A DNA stretch of 64,000 nucleotides. It comes from Massilia varians. Its GTDB lineage: Bacteria; Pseudomonadota; Gammaproteobacteria; Burkholderiales; Burkholderiaceae_D. Below, one piece after another: positions 31,193 to 42,844 of this stretch; the stretch's first letter is position 1; each line of letters opens with the position of its first letter. The notes beneath the pieces are model-generated. The model saw only the letters and a list, made by a program, of their open reading frames with translations. It did not search any database and was not told where the DNA came from. The translations under genes were made by a program, and so were the position numbers. The stretch spans positions 3,659,001 through 3,723,000 of the forward strand of contig NZ_AP026966.1 of assembly GCF_027923905.1 (NCBI RefSeq). The letters run 5' to 3'.

Positions 31193-33420
31193 ACGCATTG
31201 CGCTCGCCATCTCGCCGCAGCTTCCTGCGCAGCTCCGCCATCGGCGGCGCCTTCATGCTCGGCATGTCGGCCGAAGGCGCGCTGGCCGCAGCCGCCAACG
31301 CGGCCAGCACGCCGGATTTCACCCCGAACGCGTTCATCCGCATCGGCCGCGACGGCCGCGTGACGCTCATCTCGAAGCAGCCCGAGATCGGACAAGGCAT
31401 CAAGACCTCGCTGCCGATGGTCATCGCCGAACAGCTCGAGGTCGATTGGAAGGACGTGCGCATCGTTCAGGGCGACCTCGACACCGCCCTCTACGGTCCG
31501 CAAGGCGCCGGCGGCTCGACCTCGACCCCGAACAACTACGAGAATTTCCATCGCCTCGGCGCCGCGGCGCGCATGATGCTGGTGCAGGCCGCGGCCACTG
31601 CCTGGGGCGTGCCGGTGGCCGAGTGCGCCGCCAGCAAGGGCGCCGTCGTCCATACTGGAACCAAGCGCCGGCTCGCCTACGGCGCCCTGGTGGAAGCGGC
31701 AGCGAAGTTGCCGGTGCCCGAGGCAAAAAGCGTGGTGCTGAAGGACCCGGCCGCCTACCGGCTGCTGGGCACCCGCGTCGGCGGCGTGGACAACGCGGCC
31801 ATCGTCAGTGGCAAGCCGCTGTTCGGGATCGACGTGCGCCTGCCCGGCATGCTGTACGCCGTGTATGCCAAGTGCCCGGTCTTCGGCGGCAAGCCCGTCA
31901 AGGCCAACCTGGACGCGATCAAGGCCATGCCGGGCGTGAAGGACGCCTTCATCGTCGAAGGCACAAGCAACCTGAACGGCTTGCGGCCGGGCGTGGCGAT
32001 CGTCGCCACCTCGACCTGGGCCGCGCTGCGCGCCCGCCGCACGTTGCAGGTGACGTGGGACGAAGGCGATGGCGCGGGCCACAGCTGGGCCGATTACACG
32101 GCGCAGGCCCAGGCGGCATCGAAACAGGCCGGCGCGGCCACGGTACGCAAGGACGGCGACGTCCCGGGCGCGCTGGGCAAGGCCGCCAAGGTGGTGGAAG
32201 CGGCCTACAGCTACCCCTTCATCTCGCACGCCAGCATGGAGCCGCAGAACTGTACCGCGTGGTTCAAGGAAGACGGCGCGCTGGAACTGTGGGCGCCGAC
32301 CCAGAACCCGGGCTCCGGCCAGGCATTGGTGACGGCCACCTTCGGTATCCCGAAAGAGAAGATCCTGCTGCACATCATCCGCAGCGGCGGCGGTTTCGGG
32401 CGCCGGCTGAGCTCGGACTTCATCGTCGAGGCGACCGCCATCGCGAAGTGGGTCGCGGCGCCGGTCAAGCTGACCTGGACCCGCGAGGACGACCTGCAGC
32501 ACGACCACTTCCGTCCGGGCGGCTTCCACTTCCTGCGCGCCGGCGTGGATGCGGCGGGCAAGGCGGTGGCCTGGCACAACCATTTCGTGAGCTTCGCTAA
32601 CCGCGTCGAGCGCGAGGGCAAGAGCGTCCTGCAACCGGGCAGCGGCGGCAATCTGTCCAGCGACGAGTTCCCGGGCCGCTGGCTGGAGAACTGCCTGTTC
32701 GAGCAGACCATGCTGGAAACCCGGGTGCCGATGGGCCCATGGCGGGCGCCGGGCAGTTGCGTGTTCTCCTGGGTGCTGCACAGCTTCATCGACGAACTGG
32801 CGCATGCCGGCGGGCGCGATCCGCTCGCATTCCGCCTCGAGCTGCTGGGAAACAAGGACCTGATGCCGGCCAGCTTCGAGCGCGGCCAGGCCTACGACGT
32901 CGCGCGCATGCGCAATGTGCTGGTCGAAGTGGCGCAGCGCGCCGGCTGGGGCAAGAAGACCTTCCCGCGCGGCCAGGGCCAGGGCATCGCCTTCCACTTC
33001 AGCCACCGCGGCTATGTGGCCCAGGTGGCCGAGGTGACCGTGTCGCGCGAGGGCAAGCTGAAGGTGGACCGGGTGGTGGTGGCGGCCGACGTCGGGTCGC
33101 AGATCGTCAACCTGTCGGGCGCCGAGAACCAGGTGGAAGGTTCGGTCATCGACGGCCTGTCGACCATGATGTTCCCGGAGCTGAACATCGAACAGGGCCG
33201 CATCGTGCAGTGCAACTTCCACGATTACGCTCTGCTGCGCATGCCGGACAGCCCGACGAAGATCGAGACCCACTTCATCAAGACCGACAATCCGGTGACG
33301 GGGCTGGGCGAACCGGCCCTGCCGCCGCTGGCGCCGGCCGTGTGCAATGCGATCTTTGCCGCGACGGGCAAGCGGGTGCGCCAGCTGCCGCTGAGCAAGA
33401 CCGACCTCAGCTGGAGCTGA
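31189..33420 (+). CDS. Molybdopterin-binding large subunit, IorB-like, Tat-exported
   Basis: A 743-residue xanthine-dehydrogenase-family catalytic subunit. A Tat signal ([13 protein letters not shown]) is followed by an Ala-rich cleavage region, so the heterodimer is probably exported folded to the periplasm. Molybdenum cofactor contacts include [24 protein letters not shown] and [14 protein letters not shown], and the catalytic Glu is in [13 protein letters not shown] near the C-terminus. The closest family is isoquinoline 1-oxidoreductase beta subunit/periplasmic aldehyde oxidase. Substrate unknown. No XdhC-like maturation factor or cytochrome gene adjoins it. Confidence 0.92.
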   Translation: MNALRSPSRRSFLRSSAIGGAFMLGMSAEGALAAAANAASTPDFTPNAFIRIGRDGRVTLISKQPEIGQGIKTSLPMVIAEQLEVDWKDVRIVQGDLDTALYGPQGAGGSTSTPNNYENFHRLGAAARMMLVQAAATAWGVPVAECAASKGAVVHTGTKRRLAYGALVEAAAKLPVPEAKSVVLKDPAAYRLLGTRVGGVDNAAIVSGKPLFGIDVRLPGMLYAVYAKCPVFGGKPVKANLDAIKAMPGVKDAFIVEGTSNLNGLRPGVAIVATSTWAALRARRTLQVTWDEGDGAGHSWADYTAQAQAASKQAGAATVRKDGDVPGALGKAAKVVEAAYSYPFISHASMEPQNCTAWFKEDGALELWAPTQNPGSGQALVTATFGIPKEKILLHIIRSGGGFGRRLSSDFIVEATAIAKWVAAPVKLTWTREDDLQHDHFRPGGFHFLRAGVDAAGKAVAWHNHFVSFANRVEREGKSVLQPGSGGNLSSDEFPGRWLENCLFEQTMLETRVPMGPWRAPGSCVFSWVLHSFIDELAHAGGRDPLAFRLELLGNKDLMPASFERGQAYDVARMRNVLVEVAQRAGWGKKTFPRGQGQGIAFHFSHRGYVAQVAEVTVSREGKLKVDRVVVAADVGSQIVNLSGAENQVEGSVIDGLSTMMFPELNIEQGRIVQCNFHDYALLRMPDSPTKIETHFIKTDNPVTGLGEPALPPLAPAVCNAIFAATGKRVRQLPLSKTDLSWS

Positions 33421-33427
33421 TGGGACG

Positions 33428-33449
33428 GCGGGCGCCGCCAGGCGCCCGC
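33428..33449. terminator. Bidirectional terminator-like hairpin
   Basis: A perfect 9-bp stem, GCGGGCGCC (33428-33436) and GGCGCCCGC (33441-33449), with a GCCA loop. It lies between the convergent hydroxylase large subunit and the stress-protein gene. The following TTCGCTTC is only weakly U-rich. Confidence 0.6.
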
Positions 33450-33455
33450 TTCGCT

Positions 33456-33779
33456 TCAGTGGCGATGCGCGGGATCGTGGTCCCTGGCGCCATGGTATTC
33501 GAGAATGGACGCGGCCTTTTCCAGCCGCGATTCGTCCGCGGTGACGGTGACGACGCACTTGCCGATCTCCAGCCCCGGCGCGTACACGTCCTTGTAGTCG
33601 GTGCCGCCCTTCACCGCGGGCGAGTCGCCCACAGTGAAATTGGCTTCCGACGGCCCCGCCTCGTCGCCGGTATGGCTGATGTCGATGCCGTCCCGCTCGA
33701 AGCCGGCGTCGAGCAGCGCCTGGCGCGCGCGCTCCGCATCCTGGAAGTTCTCGATCACACGTACGAGCTGCTTGTTCAT
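33456..33779 (-). CDS. Small hypothetical stress-type protein
   Basis: A 107-residue protein resembling general-stress proteins of the YflT/17M type by its opening MNKQLVRVIENFQDAERARQ and ALLDAGFERDGIDIS, a beta-alpha-beta start. The C-terminal third (GLEIGKCVVTVTADESRLEK and ASILEYHGARD) completes what looks like a ferredoxin-like fold that moves a variable linker between two halves. It ends in a His-rich tail. GGAGG lies 4 bases before the ATG at 33779. No function can be assigned. Confidence 0.75.
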   Translation of the reverse strand: MNKQLVRVIENFQDAERARQALLDAGFERDGIDISHTGDEAGPSEANFTVGDSPAVKGGTDYKDVYAPGLEIGKCVVTVTADESRLEKAASILEYHGARDHDPAHRH

Positions 33780-33846
33780 GGTGCCTCCATCGATTCCTGT
33801 TGGAGAGACCGTACCAGAAATGCGCGCGGGCCGGCGCTCACGCCGC

Positions 33847-34386
33847 TTAGCGGCCCTTGTTGATCTGCTGCAGCAGCTTGAAGGCTTCGCTCTCCAGCAC
33901 CGACTGCGCATCCGCGAGCTCCTTGCTCGCCTTGACGTAGGCGGCGCGCTCGCGCTCCTTCTTCTCTTCCGGCGGCACGGTCGGCTTGGCGCCCGGGAAC
34001 ATGATCTGCGGGCCGCTGTTGAACTTGTTCTGGATGAGCTGCTTGCCGTAGGGCGTGTTGTAGAAACGGGTCATCTCGGTCGCGGTATCGACGGAGATCA
34101 CCTTCGACATCGGCAGCGCCAGGCGCCGGTAGACCTCCGCGGGCGGCGTGCGGTCGAGCTTGGCGAACACCTCCTTGCGTTGTGCTTCGCTCGGATAACG
34201 GCTGCGCGCGGCGACGCCGCGCAGCGTTTTCTCGGCCTGCATGGCGGCCAGCAGGTCTTGCACGGCCTTGATGTGGGCGGGGCTTTGCGCCGCCACCTGG
34301 GCCGGCGCCGCCGCCGCGGGGGCGGCATGGACGGGGTGCACGGCGACCAGCGACAAGCCGAGCATGGCATGGACTGCAAACTTCAT
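33847..34386 (-). CDS. Exported DUF2059-like protein
   Basis: A 179-residue secreted protein. A Sec signal peptide (MKFAVHAMLGLSLVAVHPVHA) is followed by an Ala/Pro/Gln-rich linker and a helical domain. The segment MTRFYNTPYGKQLIQNKF matches the DUF2059 core, in which a Tyr-x-Thr/Ser-Pro-x-Gly-Lys pattern recurs. The last 50 residues are strongly charged and helical. The biochemical role of the family is unknown. It is probably periplasmic. The next gene in the same direction is a small lipoprotein 95 bp upstream, and the two may not be co-transcribed. Confidence 0.8.
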   Translation of the reverse strand: MKFAVHAMLGLSLVAVHPVHAAPAAAAPAQVAAQSPAHIKAVQDLLAAMQAEKTLRGVAARSRYPSEAQRKEVFAKLDRTPPAEVYRRLALPMSKVISVDTATEMTRFYNTPYGKQLIQNKFNSGPQIMFPGAKPTVPPEEKKERERAAYVKASKELADAQSVLESEAFKLLQQINKGR

Positions 34387-34481
34387 GGTTTCCCTTTCGG
34401 ATGAGGATCTCATCGCGAATGATGCCATGTCCTGGTCTAAAGATATGCGTGGAAACTCACTTATCGCGTGGCTGGAGCAGG

Positions 34482-34772
34482 CTAGCGCCCGATGCCGATC
34501 CCGATGCCCAGGCCGCTGCGGCCGCCGCTGCCGAAGCCGCCGAAGATCGAGGTCGACACGCCGCCGCGCCGTACACCGTCGCGCTCGGCCAACTGGACAA
34601 CACAGTTGCGCCAGGGGTCGGTATTGGCTGCAAAGCCCAGCTGGGTGCATGCCGGCCCGTACACGGTCATCAGGCGTTCCATCTCGGCTTGTTGCTGCAT
34701 TGCCTTTTCCTGGGGTGTCGCACAGCCGAGCAAGCACAGTGCGCTTGCTGCCGTCACAATCAATGCGCGCAT
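34482..34772 (-). CDS. Small lipoprotein
   Basis: A 96-residue protein with a type II signal peptide and lipobox (ALCLLGC, lipidated Cys17). The mature part has a short helical region (QQQAEMERLMTVYG) with two further cysteines (PACTQLGF and WRNCVVQL) that could form a disulphide, then a Gly/Ile-rich tail ending GLGIGIGIGR. It is probably anchored in the outer membrane facing the periplasm. I do not recognise a family with known function. Confidence 0.75.
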   Translation of the reverse strand: MRALIVTAASALCLLGCATPQEKAMQQQAEMERLMTVYGPACTQLGFAANTDPWRNCVVQLAERDGVRRGGVSTSIFGGFGSGGRSGLGIGIGIGR

Positions 34773-34907
34773 GGCGGTTCTCCCGATGTCAGGTTTGGTT
34801 CCGCCAACTTACCGCGATGTCCAAAAAGGGGCAAGGTGCTCGACACTTGTCGTGACGTAGGAGCGATCCTGCGGCGGCGTCTGTCCGGAACTGTCACGAG
34901 TGGGGAC

Positions 34908-35522
34908 TCAGTAGAGCGATTCGCGCTGCCGCTGCGGCAGCGCACTGTCATACGCACCGCCATCGATCCGGCCTTGGGTGAGCGCCGCCAGCATCGCGCC
35001 GGGTGACGGTACGCCCGCGGTATCGTGCTCCTGCGGATGCCAGAGCCGCGAGCGCAGGATGGAGCGCGCGCACTGGAAGAAGACCGTGTCGACCGCGATG
35101 CGCAGGACGCAGATCGGCCGCTTGCCCTCGTATTCGAACGACGCGAGCAAGGCCGGTTCGACGGAAACCTGCGCGCGGCCACGCACCCGCAGGGTTTCGC
35201 CCACGCCGGGAATCATGAAAAGCAGGCCGACGCGCGGATCGGCGATCAGGTTGCGCAGGCTGTCGATCCGATTGTTTCCCCGCCGCTCCGGCAGCAGCAG
35301 CGTGTGCTCATCCACGATCCGCACCAGCGGCCCGGCGTCTCCACGCGGCGAGACGTCCAGTCCCTGCGGCCCGCTGGTGGCCAGCAGGGCGAAGCGCGCC
35401 TGGGCGAGCCAGCGTGCGTAGACAGGATGCAGACTGTCAGTTTCCTTGGCCAGCGACGCCGGTGCGACGTCGCCGAACAGGGCCTCGAGCGAGGCAAGGT
35501 CGGTCACGAGATGCTCAAGCAT
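34908..35522 (-). CDS. Pyridoxamine 5'-phosphate oxidase-family flavin protein
   Basis: A 204-residue split-barrel flavin- or F420-binding-type protein, close to the MSMEG_1061 subgroup. ARFALLATSGPQGLDVSPRG, LLLPERRGNNRIDSLRNL and VGLLFMIPGVGETLRVRG are the family's phosphate- and flavin-contact strands. The real PdxH residues are not all present, so vitamin B6 synthesis is unlikely. It starts 11 bp downstream of the RidA gene and is probably the last gene of the aminobenzoyl-CoA operon, where it might reduce an intermediate or a flavin; that role is inference only. Confidence 0.85.
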   Translation of the reverse strand: MLEHLVTDLASLEALFGDVAPASLAKETDSLHPVYARWLAQARFALLATSGPQGLDVSPRGDAGPLVRIVDEHTLLLPERRGNNRIDSLRNLIADPRVGLLFMIPGVGETLRVRGRAQVSVEPALLASFEYEGKRPICVLRIAVDTVFFQCARSILRSRLWHPQEHDTAGVPSPGAMLAALTQGRIDGGAYDSALPQRQRESLY

Positions 35523-35533
35523 GGATTTCCCAT

Positions 35534-35925
35534 TCAGTCGGGCACTACCGCCGTCACTTCGATTTCGATGCGCGCGCGTTCCTCCATCAGCGCAGCTACC
35601 TGCACCGCGCTCATGGTCGGATAATGGCGCCCGATCACGTCGCGGTAAGCGGCGCCGAGCGCCGCGCCGGCCTGCAGGTATTCCTGCCGGTCGAGCAGGT
35701 ACCAGGTCATGCGCACGATGTGCTCGGGGCCGGCGCCCGCCTCCCTCAGCACGGCGACCACGTTTTCCAGCGCCTGGCGCGTTTGTTCCACGAAATCGTC
35801 GGTCTGGAAGCGGCATTCGGCATCCCAGCCGACCATGCCGCTGACGTAGACCTGGCGGCCGCGCACCGCGATGCCGTTCGAATAGCCCTTCGGGCGCACC
35901 CAGCCCGGCGGTTGCAGGATATCCA

Positions 35926-35926
<1 letters not shown>
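35534..35926 (-). CDS. RidA/YjgF-family protein
   Basis: A 130-residue member of the Rid superfamily. The core is GYSNGIAVRGRQVYVSGMVG, followed by FVEQTRQALENVVAVL and the C-terminal MEERARIEIEVTAVVP. The conserved Arg that is needed for enamine/imine hydrolysis in RidA appears to be kept in EERARIE. Its ATG shares one base with the stop of the acyl-CoA dehydrogenase gene (TGATG). Within this operon it could hydrolyse the enamine or imine formed when the amino ring is opened, releasing ammonia. This is inference from context. Confidence 0.88.
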
Positions 35927-37092
<1,166 letters not shown>

Positions 37093-37093
37093 C

Positions 37094-37948
37094 TCAATCT
37101 CCCTCGAACCGTGGCGCATCCTTGGCCACGAAGGCGTGGTAGGCACGGTGGAAGTCATTGGTCGCCATGCAGATGGCCTGGGCCTGGGCTTCGGCCTCGA
37201 TGGCCTCGTCCACGCCCATGTTCCACTCCTGCTGCAGCATCTTCTTGGTCATGCCGTGCGCGAAAGTCGGACCATTAGCCAGGCTTGCAGCAAAGGCCTG
37301 CGCATCCGCCAGCACCGTATCCGGCTCGCACAGGCGATTGAAGAAGCCCCAGCGCTCCGCTTCCTCGCCCTTCATGACGCGGCCGGTATACAGCAGCTCG
37401 GCCGCGCGGCCCTGGCCGATCACGCGCGGCAGCAGCGCGCAGGCGCCCATGTCGCAGCCGGCCAGCCCCACGCGGGTGAACAGGAAGGCGGTCTTGCTGC
37501 GCGCGGTGCCGTAGCGGATGTCCGAGGACAGCGCCAGGATCGCGCCGGCGCCGGCGCAGATCCCGTCCACGCTTGCGACGATCGGTTGCGGGCAGGCGCG
37601 CATGGCCTTGACCAGGTCGCCCGTCATGCGGGTAAAGGCCAGCAGGCCGGGCATGTCGAGTCTGGTCAGCGGCCCGATGATCTCGTGCACGTCGCCGCCC
37701 GAGCAGAAGTTCTCGCCGGCGCCGGCGATGACGACCGCCTTGACGTCGTCCGCATAGGCCAGGGCGCGGAACAGGTCGCGCAGCTCGGCGTAGGAGTCGA
37801 AGGTGAGCGGATTCTTGCGCTCCGGGCGGTTCAAGGTGATGGTCGCCACCCGGTCCTGCACGGCGTACTGGAAATGGGTGGTCTGGTAGCCGGCAAGGCC
37901 GGCGCGGCTGCCCGGCAGCCGGTGCGCTTCGCCCGGTAAATAATGCAT
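37094..37948 (-). CDS. Enoyl-CoA hydratase/isomerase family protein
   Basis: A 284-residue crotonase-fold enzyme. The N-terminal [20 protein letters not shown] starts the fold. The oxyanion-hole stretches are [17 protein letters not shown] and [17 protein letters not shown], and the catalytic region is [23 protein letters not shown] precedes the ATG at 37948. It lies 24 bp after the monooxygenase/reductase gene. In comparable clusters, such a hydratase hydrates the product formed from 2-aminobenzoyl-CoA or opens the alicyclic ring. The exact reaction cannot be read from the sequence. Confidence 0.92.
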   Translation of the reverse strand: MHYLPGEAHRLPGSRAGLAGYQTTHFQYAVQDRVATITLNRPERKNPLTFDSYAELRDLFRALAYADDVKAVVIAGAGENFCSGGDVHEIIGPLTRLDMPGLLAFTRMTGDLVKAMRACPQPIVASVDGICAGAGAILALSSDIRYGTARSKTAFLFTRVGLAGCDMGACALLPRVIGQGRAAELLYTGRVMKGEEAERWGFFNRLCEPDTVLADAQAFAASLANGPTFAHGMTKKMLQQEWNMGVDEAIEAEAQAQAICMATNDFHRAYHAFVAKDAPRFEGD

Positions 37949-37972
37949 GCGGTAACTCCTGATGAAATGGAT

Positions 37973-40357
37973 TCAGCCTTCGAGCAGACGCGCGGCCAGC
38001 TGCTGCGGGCTCAAGCCGCCACCCAGCGCCTGCAGCTGGCGCTCGCGTTCCAGGTTGCGTTCGAGCTGCAGCTTGCCGGACTGGTACTGGCGCGGCCAGG
38101 CGGCGCCCGTATAGCCGATGCGCGCCGCCTCGTTCAAGGTCCAGGCCGGGTTGGCCAGGTGCGGCCGGGCGACGGCGCACAGGTCGGCGCGGCCGGCCGA
38201 GACGATGCCGTTCACGTGGTCCGCCACGTAGATCGAGCCGACCGCGATGGTGGGGATGCCGGCCTCGTTGCGGATGCGGTCGGCGAACGGGGCTTGGTAC
38301 ATACGTCCATACACGGGCTTTTCTTCCTTGCTGACCTGGCCCGAAGAGCAATCGATCATGTCGGCCCCAAGCTCCTTGAACAGGCGCGCGATCGCCACCG
38401 CATCGTCCGGGGTAATCCCGCCGTCGACCCAATCGTGGGCCGACAGCCGCACGCTGATCGGTTTGTCCGCGGGCCAGGCGGCGCGGATCGCGGCGAACAC
38501 CTCGAGCGGATAGCGGCAGCGGTTTTCCAGGCTGCCGCCATAGGCGTCCTGGCGGCGGTTGGTCAGCGGGGAGATAAAACTCGACAGCAGGTAGCCGTGG
38601 GCGCAGTGCAGTTCCAGCCAGTCGAAGCCCGCCTCGTGCGCCGCCTCGGTGGCGCGCACAAAGTCATGCTTGATGCGTTCCAGGTCAGCCAGGCTGGCTT
38701 GGCGCGCCACCTGCGACACCCCTTTCAGGTATTGCTGGGGCGAGCTCGAGACCAGCGGCCAGTTGCCCTCGGCGAGCGGCAGGTCGATCCCGTCCCACAT
38801 CGGCCGGGTCGAGCCCTTGGCCCCGGCGTGGCCCAGCTGCACGCCGATCTTCGCGTCGGACTGCGCGTGCACGAAGTCGACGATGCGTTTCCAGGCCGCC
38901 GTGTGCTGCGCCGTGTACAGGCCGGGGCAGCCGGGCGTGATGCGCGCGTCGCTGGAAACGCAAGTCATCTCGGCCATCACCAGCGCCGCGCCGCCAAGGG
39001 CGCGCGCACCCAGGTGGGCCAGGTGAAAATCGCCCACCGTGCCGTCCAGCGCCGAGTATTGCGCCATCGGCGAGACGATCACGCGGTTCTTCAAGAGGAC
39101 GCCGCGCACCTTATAGGGCGTGAACATCGGCGGCGTGAAGCCGCCTGGTGCCTCTACCCCCGCCTGCGCCGCCGCCTGCTCGGCAAACCAGCGCTCGAAA
39201 CCGGACACGTAATCGGGGTCGCGCAGGCGCAGGTTTTCGTGCGACAGGCGCTGGCTGCGCGTGAGCAGCGAATAGGCGAACTGCTCGGCCTCCAGCGCCG
39301 TGTAGCGCTTGACGTTCTCGAACCATTCCATCGAATTGCGCGCCGCGCTCTGCAGCTTGAGCACCTCGACCCGGCGCGCTTCCTCGTAGGCGCCGAGGGC
39401 CTGCTCCATCGGCACGGACGGGTCGTCGAGGCAGCGCGCCAGTTCGATCGCGTCTTCCAGCGCCAGCTTGGTGCCGGAGCCGATCGAGAAGTGCGCGGTA
39501 TGGGCGGCGTCGCCCATCAGGACCACGGGCACGCGGCGCCCATCGATATCGTGGAAGTGGACCCAGCGGCGGCAGGCAATGCGCGGGAAGCGGATCCACA
39601 TGCCCAAGCCGCGCAGGTGGGCCGCATTGGCCATCAGCGGCTGGCCGTCGAGGTAGCGCGCGAACAGCCGCTCGCAGTAGGCCAGCGCTTCCTGCTGGTC
39701 CATCGCCTCCAGGCCGGCGGCGCGCCAGGTTTCCTCGGGTGTCTCCACGATAAATGTCGACGTGTCGCCGTCGTACTGGTAGGCGTGGGCCTGGAACCAG
39801 CCGTGATCGGTCTCTTCGAAAGCGAAGGTGAAGGCGTCGAATTTCTTGCGCGTGCCGAGCCAGACGAAGCGGCAGTGGCGCTGTTCGACTTCAGGCTGGA
39901 ATACCTCGGCATGGCGCTGGCGTATCGCGCTGTTGACGCCGTCGCAGGCCACCACCAGGTCGGCACAGTAGGCGCGCGCCAGCTCGGCGTCGTCGCGCAC
40001 CTCGTGCTCGAATTCCAGGCGCACGCCCAGCGCGGCGCCTCGCTCCTGCAGGATGTTCAGCAGGCGCTTGCGGCCGATGCCGCAGAAGCCGTGCCCGCCG
40101 GAGGTAAGGCTGCGTCCCTTGAAGTGGACGTCGATCGCGTCCCAGTGGTTGAAGGACTGCAGGATGGCGCGCGCGCTGTCCTCGTCGGCCCCGGCCAGGT
40201 GGCCGAGCGTCTGGTCGGAAAACACCACGCCCCAGCCGAAGGTGTCGCTGGCGCGGTTGCGTTCGACGACGGTGACGGCGTAGTCCGGATGGCGCTTCTT
40301 CATCAGGAGGCCGAAATACAATCCGGCCGGACCGCCGCCCACGCACACGATGTTCAT
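37973..40357 (-). CDS. Aminobenzoyl-CoA (or salicylyl-CoA) monooxygenase/reductase, fused flavoprotein
   Basis: A 794-residue two-domain protein. Residues 1-390 are a class A flavin monooxygenase: FAD site [13 protein letters not shown], later [18 protein letters not shown]. Residues about 405-780 are an Old Yellow Enzyme reductase: [20 protein letters not shown], then [15 protein letters not shown] and [19 protein letters not shown]. This fusion is the hallmark of 2-aminobenzoyl-CoA monooxygenase/reductase of Azoarcus evansii, which hydroxylates and then reduces the ring, and of salicylyl-CoA 5-hydroxylases. AGGAG lies 5 bases before the ATG. It leads a five-gene operon. The CoA ligase that should supply the substrate is not adjacent. 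Confidence 0.92.
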   Translation of the reverse strand: MNIVCVGGGPAGLYFGLLMKKRHPDYAVTVVERNRASDTFGWGVVFSDQTLGHLAGADEDSARAILQSFNHWDAIDVHFKGRSLTSGGHGFCGIGRKRLLNILQERGAALGVRLEFEHEVRDDAELARAYCADLVVACDGVNSAIRQRHAEVFQPEVEQRHCRFVWLGTRKKFDAFTFAFEETDHGWFQAHAYQYDGDTSTFIVETPEETWRAAGLEAMDQQEALAYCERLFARYLDGQPLMANAAHLRGLGMWIRFPRIACRRWVHFHDIDGRRVPVVLMGDAAHTAHFSIGSGTKLALEDAIELARCLDDPSVPMEQALGAYEEARRVEVLKLQSAARNSMEWFENVKRYTALEAEQFAYSLLTRSQRLSHENLRLRDPDYVSGFERWFAEQAAAQAGVEAPGGFTPPMFTPYKVRGVLLKNRVIVSPMAQYSALDGTVGDFHLAHLGARALGGAALVMAEMTCVSSDARITPGCPGLYTAQHTAAWKRIVDFVHAQSDAKIGVQLGHAGAKGSTRPMWDGIDLPLAEGNWPLVSSSPQQYLKGVSQVARQASLADLERIKHDFVRATEAAHEAGFDWLELHCAHGYLLSSFISPLTNRRQDAYGGSLENRCRYPLEVFAAIRAAWPADKPISVRLSAHDWVDGGITPDDAVAIARLFKELGADMIDCSSGQVSKEEKPVYGRMYQAPFADRIRNEAGIPTIAVGSIYVADHVNGIVSAGRADLCAVARPHLANPAWTLNEAARIGYTGAAWPRQYQSGKLQLERNLERERQLQALGGGLSPQQLAARLLEG

Positions 40358-40386
40358 TCCCGCTCCTGATTTGGTGTTGCCGACAT

Positions 40387-40415
40387 CTTACATGGGCAGA
40401 TGCTTTAAGTGTCAA
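40387..40415 (-). promoter_or_regulatory. Promoter of the aminobenzoyl-CoA-type operon
   Basis: On the minus strand TTGACA (40410-40415) and TGTAAG (40387-40392) are 17 bp apart, and transcription would start about 23 bases before the ATG at 40357. The -35 is a perfect consensus. The short palindrome ATTGT-N6-ACAAT at 40457-40472 further upstream could be an operator. No regulator gene is adjacent. Confidence 0.55.
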
Positions 40416-40528
40416 GCAATGTTGAGCGACAGTCGACAAGCGGTATATCCGACAGCATTGTTTTAGTACAATACAGAACGTTTGCACCTTCTTGGTGCAC
40501 GCGCAACCGCACGTTCACCGACATCCTC

Positions 40529-42766
40529 ATGAATCCTTTGCTCCAGCGCCTACGCCTGAACAGCCTGCGCAGCCGCCTGATGCTGCTGGTGGCGCTGGCG
40601 ATCACGCCCATCGCCATCATGACGGTACTGGGCGGCATCCGCGAACGCGAGGCGGCGATCCGCGCCTCCGAGGAAAACCTGCAGCGCCTGACCGGGATGG
40701 CCGCGGCCAACGAAGCCCAGTCGCTCGACCGCGCGCGCCAGATCCTGGTCGACCTGGTCAGCGTGCCGGACCTGATGGGCCCGCCCCAGCGCTGCAATGC
40801 GCTGCTGGCCGACGTCCTCGACCGTAACGAAGGCTATGCCAATTTCGGCCTGATCCAACTGGGCGGCGAGGTGACCTGCAGCGCGGTGCCGATGCTGCAT
40901 CCGGTAAACCTGGGCGACCGCAGCCATTTCCGGCGCGCGATCGCCGAACGCCGCTTCATCGCCGGCGACTACGTGTTCGGCCGGGTGATCCGCCGCCATA
41001 CGATCAACCTCACCTACCCGGTCACCGACCGCAGCGGCCGGGTGGTGGCGGTGGTGTTTTCGGCCATGGACCTGGCCGGGCTCGACACGTTCGTGAACGA
41101 AATCAACCTGCCCGTCGGTTCGATCCTGGAGACGGCCGACGCCAACGGCCTCCTGATCTCGCGCCGGCCCGACCCGGAGCGCTGGTTCGGCAAGAAGATC
41201 AGCGCGCCCCTGCTCGCCGCCATGCGCGACCCGGCACTGCGTCCGGTGCTGCTGCGCGGCGAAGACGGCATCGAGCGCCTGCACGCCTTCGCCCGCGTGG
41301 GCGGCCCCTCGCTGTCGGAGTATACGGTGACCATCGGTGTGCCGGTCGAGACCATCACCGCGGCGGCGCGCGAGGCGCAGCTGATGTCGCTGCTGGGCCT
41401 GGGCGTGACCACCATGCTGGCCCTGCTGGCGGCCTGGCTGGCGGGCGACATCCTGATCGTGCAGCGGGTGCGCAAGCTGATGGAGACCGCGCGCCGCATC
41501 GCCGCCGGCGAGCTGGAGGCGCGTTCCGGCATCAGCTACGGCAACGAGGAGATCGGCCGCCTGGCCGCCGCCCTCGACGAGATGGCGGCCGCCCTGCAGG
41601 CCAAGGAAGCGGCGCGCAGCCAGGCCGAGCGCGAACTGCGCGCGGCTGACCAGCGCAAGGACGAATTCCTGGCGATGCTGGCCCACGAGCTGCGCAACCC
41701 GCTGGCGCCGATCAGCACCGGCGCCCACCTGCTCAAGCTGCTGCATTCGGACAACGCCCAGATCACCCAGACCTGCGCGATCATCGCACGCCAGGTCGAG
41801 CACATGACCAGCCTGGTGGACGACCTGCTGGACGTCTCGCGCGTCACCCGCGGCCTGGTCTCGCTGTCGACCGGGGTGCTGGACCTGCGCAAGGTGGTGG
41901 ACGACGCGGCCGAACAGATCCGCCCCTTGATTTCGGCGCGGCGGCACAAGGTGGTGCTCGAGCTGCCGAGCGAGCCGGTGCGGGTGAAAGGCGACCACAA
42001 ACGCCTGGTGCAGGTGGTGGCCAATCTGCTGGGCAACGCCACCAAGTACACGCCCGAAGGCGGCCACATCGCGCTGCGCCTGGTGGAAAGCGAGGACAGC
42101 TACGTGCTCACCGTCACCGACGACGGCATCGGCATGGAGCCGGCGCTGGTGGGCCGCGTGTTCGACCTGTTCACCCAGGCCGAGCGCACCCCGGACCGCT
42201 CGCAGGGCGGCCTGGGGCTGGGCCTGGCGCTGGCGCGCAGCCTGGTCGAGCTGCATGGCGGCAGCGTCAGCGCGGCCAGCCCCGGACTCGGCAAGGGCAG
42301 CACCTTTACCGTGCGCCTGCCGCGCTATGGCCAGGAAGCCGAGATGCAGGTGCTCGACGTGGTGCGCCATGCGGCCTCCGCCCAGGCGCCATTGCGGGTG
42401 CTGGTGGTGGACGACAACCTGGACGCCGCCCATACCCTCAACCTGTTCCTGGCCTCCAGCGGGCACCGGGTCGAGATCGCCTACAACGGCGTCGACGCGA
42501 TCGAGGTGGCGAAGGTGTTCTCGCCCCAGGTCTGCCTGCTCGATATCGGCCTGCCGGACATGGACGGCAACGAACTGGCGCGCCAGCTGCGCCGCCTGCC
42601 GCAAACCAGCGGCGCCCTGCTGGTCGCCGCCACCGGCTACGGTCGCCAGCAGGACCGCGATGCCGCCCGCGACGCGGGCTTCGACCACTACATGGTCAAG
42701 CCGGTCAATACGGTGCAGCTGAACGAGCTGCTGGCCTCGGCGGGCGCCGCGCCGGCTGCCGGCTGA
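40529..42766 (+). CDS. Hybrid sensor histidine kinase with Cache sensor
   Basis: A 745-residue membrane kinase. It has an N-terminal membrane helix (LMLLVALAITPIAIMTVLG), a periplasmic Cache sensor (residues about 40-270, including NLGDRSHFRRAIAERRFIAG), a second helix (LLGLGVTTMLALLAAWLAG), HAMP, HisKA with His386 in AMLAHELRNPLAPIS, HATPase (NLLGNATKYTPEGG and GGLGLGLALARSLVELHGG), and one receiver with Asp672 in CLLDIGLPDMDG. The ATG at 40529 is preferred to upstream alternative codons because the helix follows it directly. It is divergent from the aminobenzoyl-CoA-type operon and could sense a related aromatic compound, but that is speculation. Confidence 0.92.
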   Translation: MNPLLQRLRLNSLRSRLMLLVALAITPIAIMTVLGGIREREAAIRASEENLQRLTGMAAANEAQSLDRARQILVDLVSVPDLMGPPQRCNALLADVLDRNEGYANFGLIQLGGEVTCSAVPMLHPVNLGDRSHFRRAIAERRFIAGDYVFGRVIRRHTINLTYPVTDRSGRVVAVVFSAMDLAGLDTFVNEINLPVGSILETADANGLLISRRPDPERWFGKKISAPLLAAMRDPALRPVLLRGEDGIERLHAFARVGGPSLSEYTVTIGVPVETITAAAREAQLMSLLGLGVTTMLALLAAWLAGDILIVQRVRKLMETARRIAAGELEARSGISYGNEEIGRLAAALDEMAAALQAKEAARSQAERELRAADQRKDEFLAMLAHELRNPLAPISTGAHLLKLLHSDNAQITQTCAIIARQVEHMTSLVDDLLDVSRVTRGLVSLSTGVLDLRKVVDDAAEQIRPLISARRHKVVLELPSEPVRVKGDHKRLVQVVANLLGNATKYTPEGGHIALRLVESEDSYVLTVTDDGIGMEPALVGRVFDLFTQAERTPDRSQGGLGLGLALARSLVELHGGSVSAASPGLGKGSTFTVRLPRYGQEAEMQVLDVVRHAASAQAPLRVLVVDDNLDAAHTLNLFLASSGHRVEIAYNGVDAIEVAKVFSPQVCLLDIGLPDMDGNELARQLRRLPQTSGALLVAATGYGRQQDRDAARDAGFDHYMVKPVNTVQLNELLASAGAAPAAG

Positions 42767-42844
42767 TGCCGCAGCCGGCTCCCGTAAGCGACGCCGCCGG
42801 GGCGGCGCATCGCATATCATCGGGTTTTACCTCAAGGGGCGCGC

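Noticed and set aside
37943..40369. Open frame of 808 codons opposite the aminobenzoyl-CoA monooxygenase/reductase.
   Set aside because: The minus strand frame has two full flavoprotein domains; this one has none and is a shadow.
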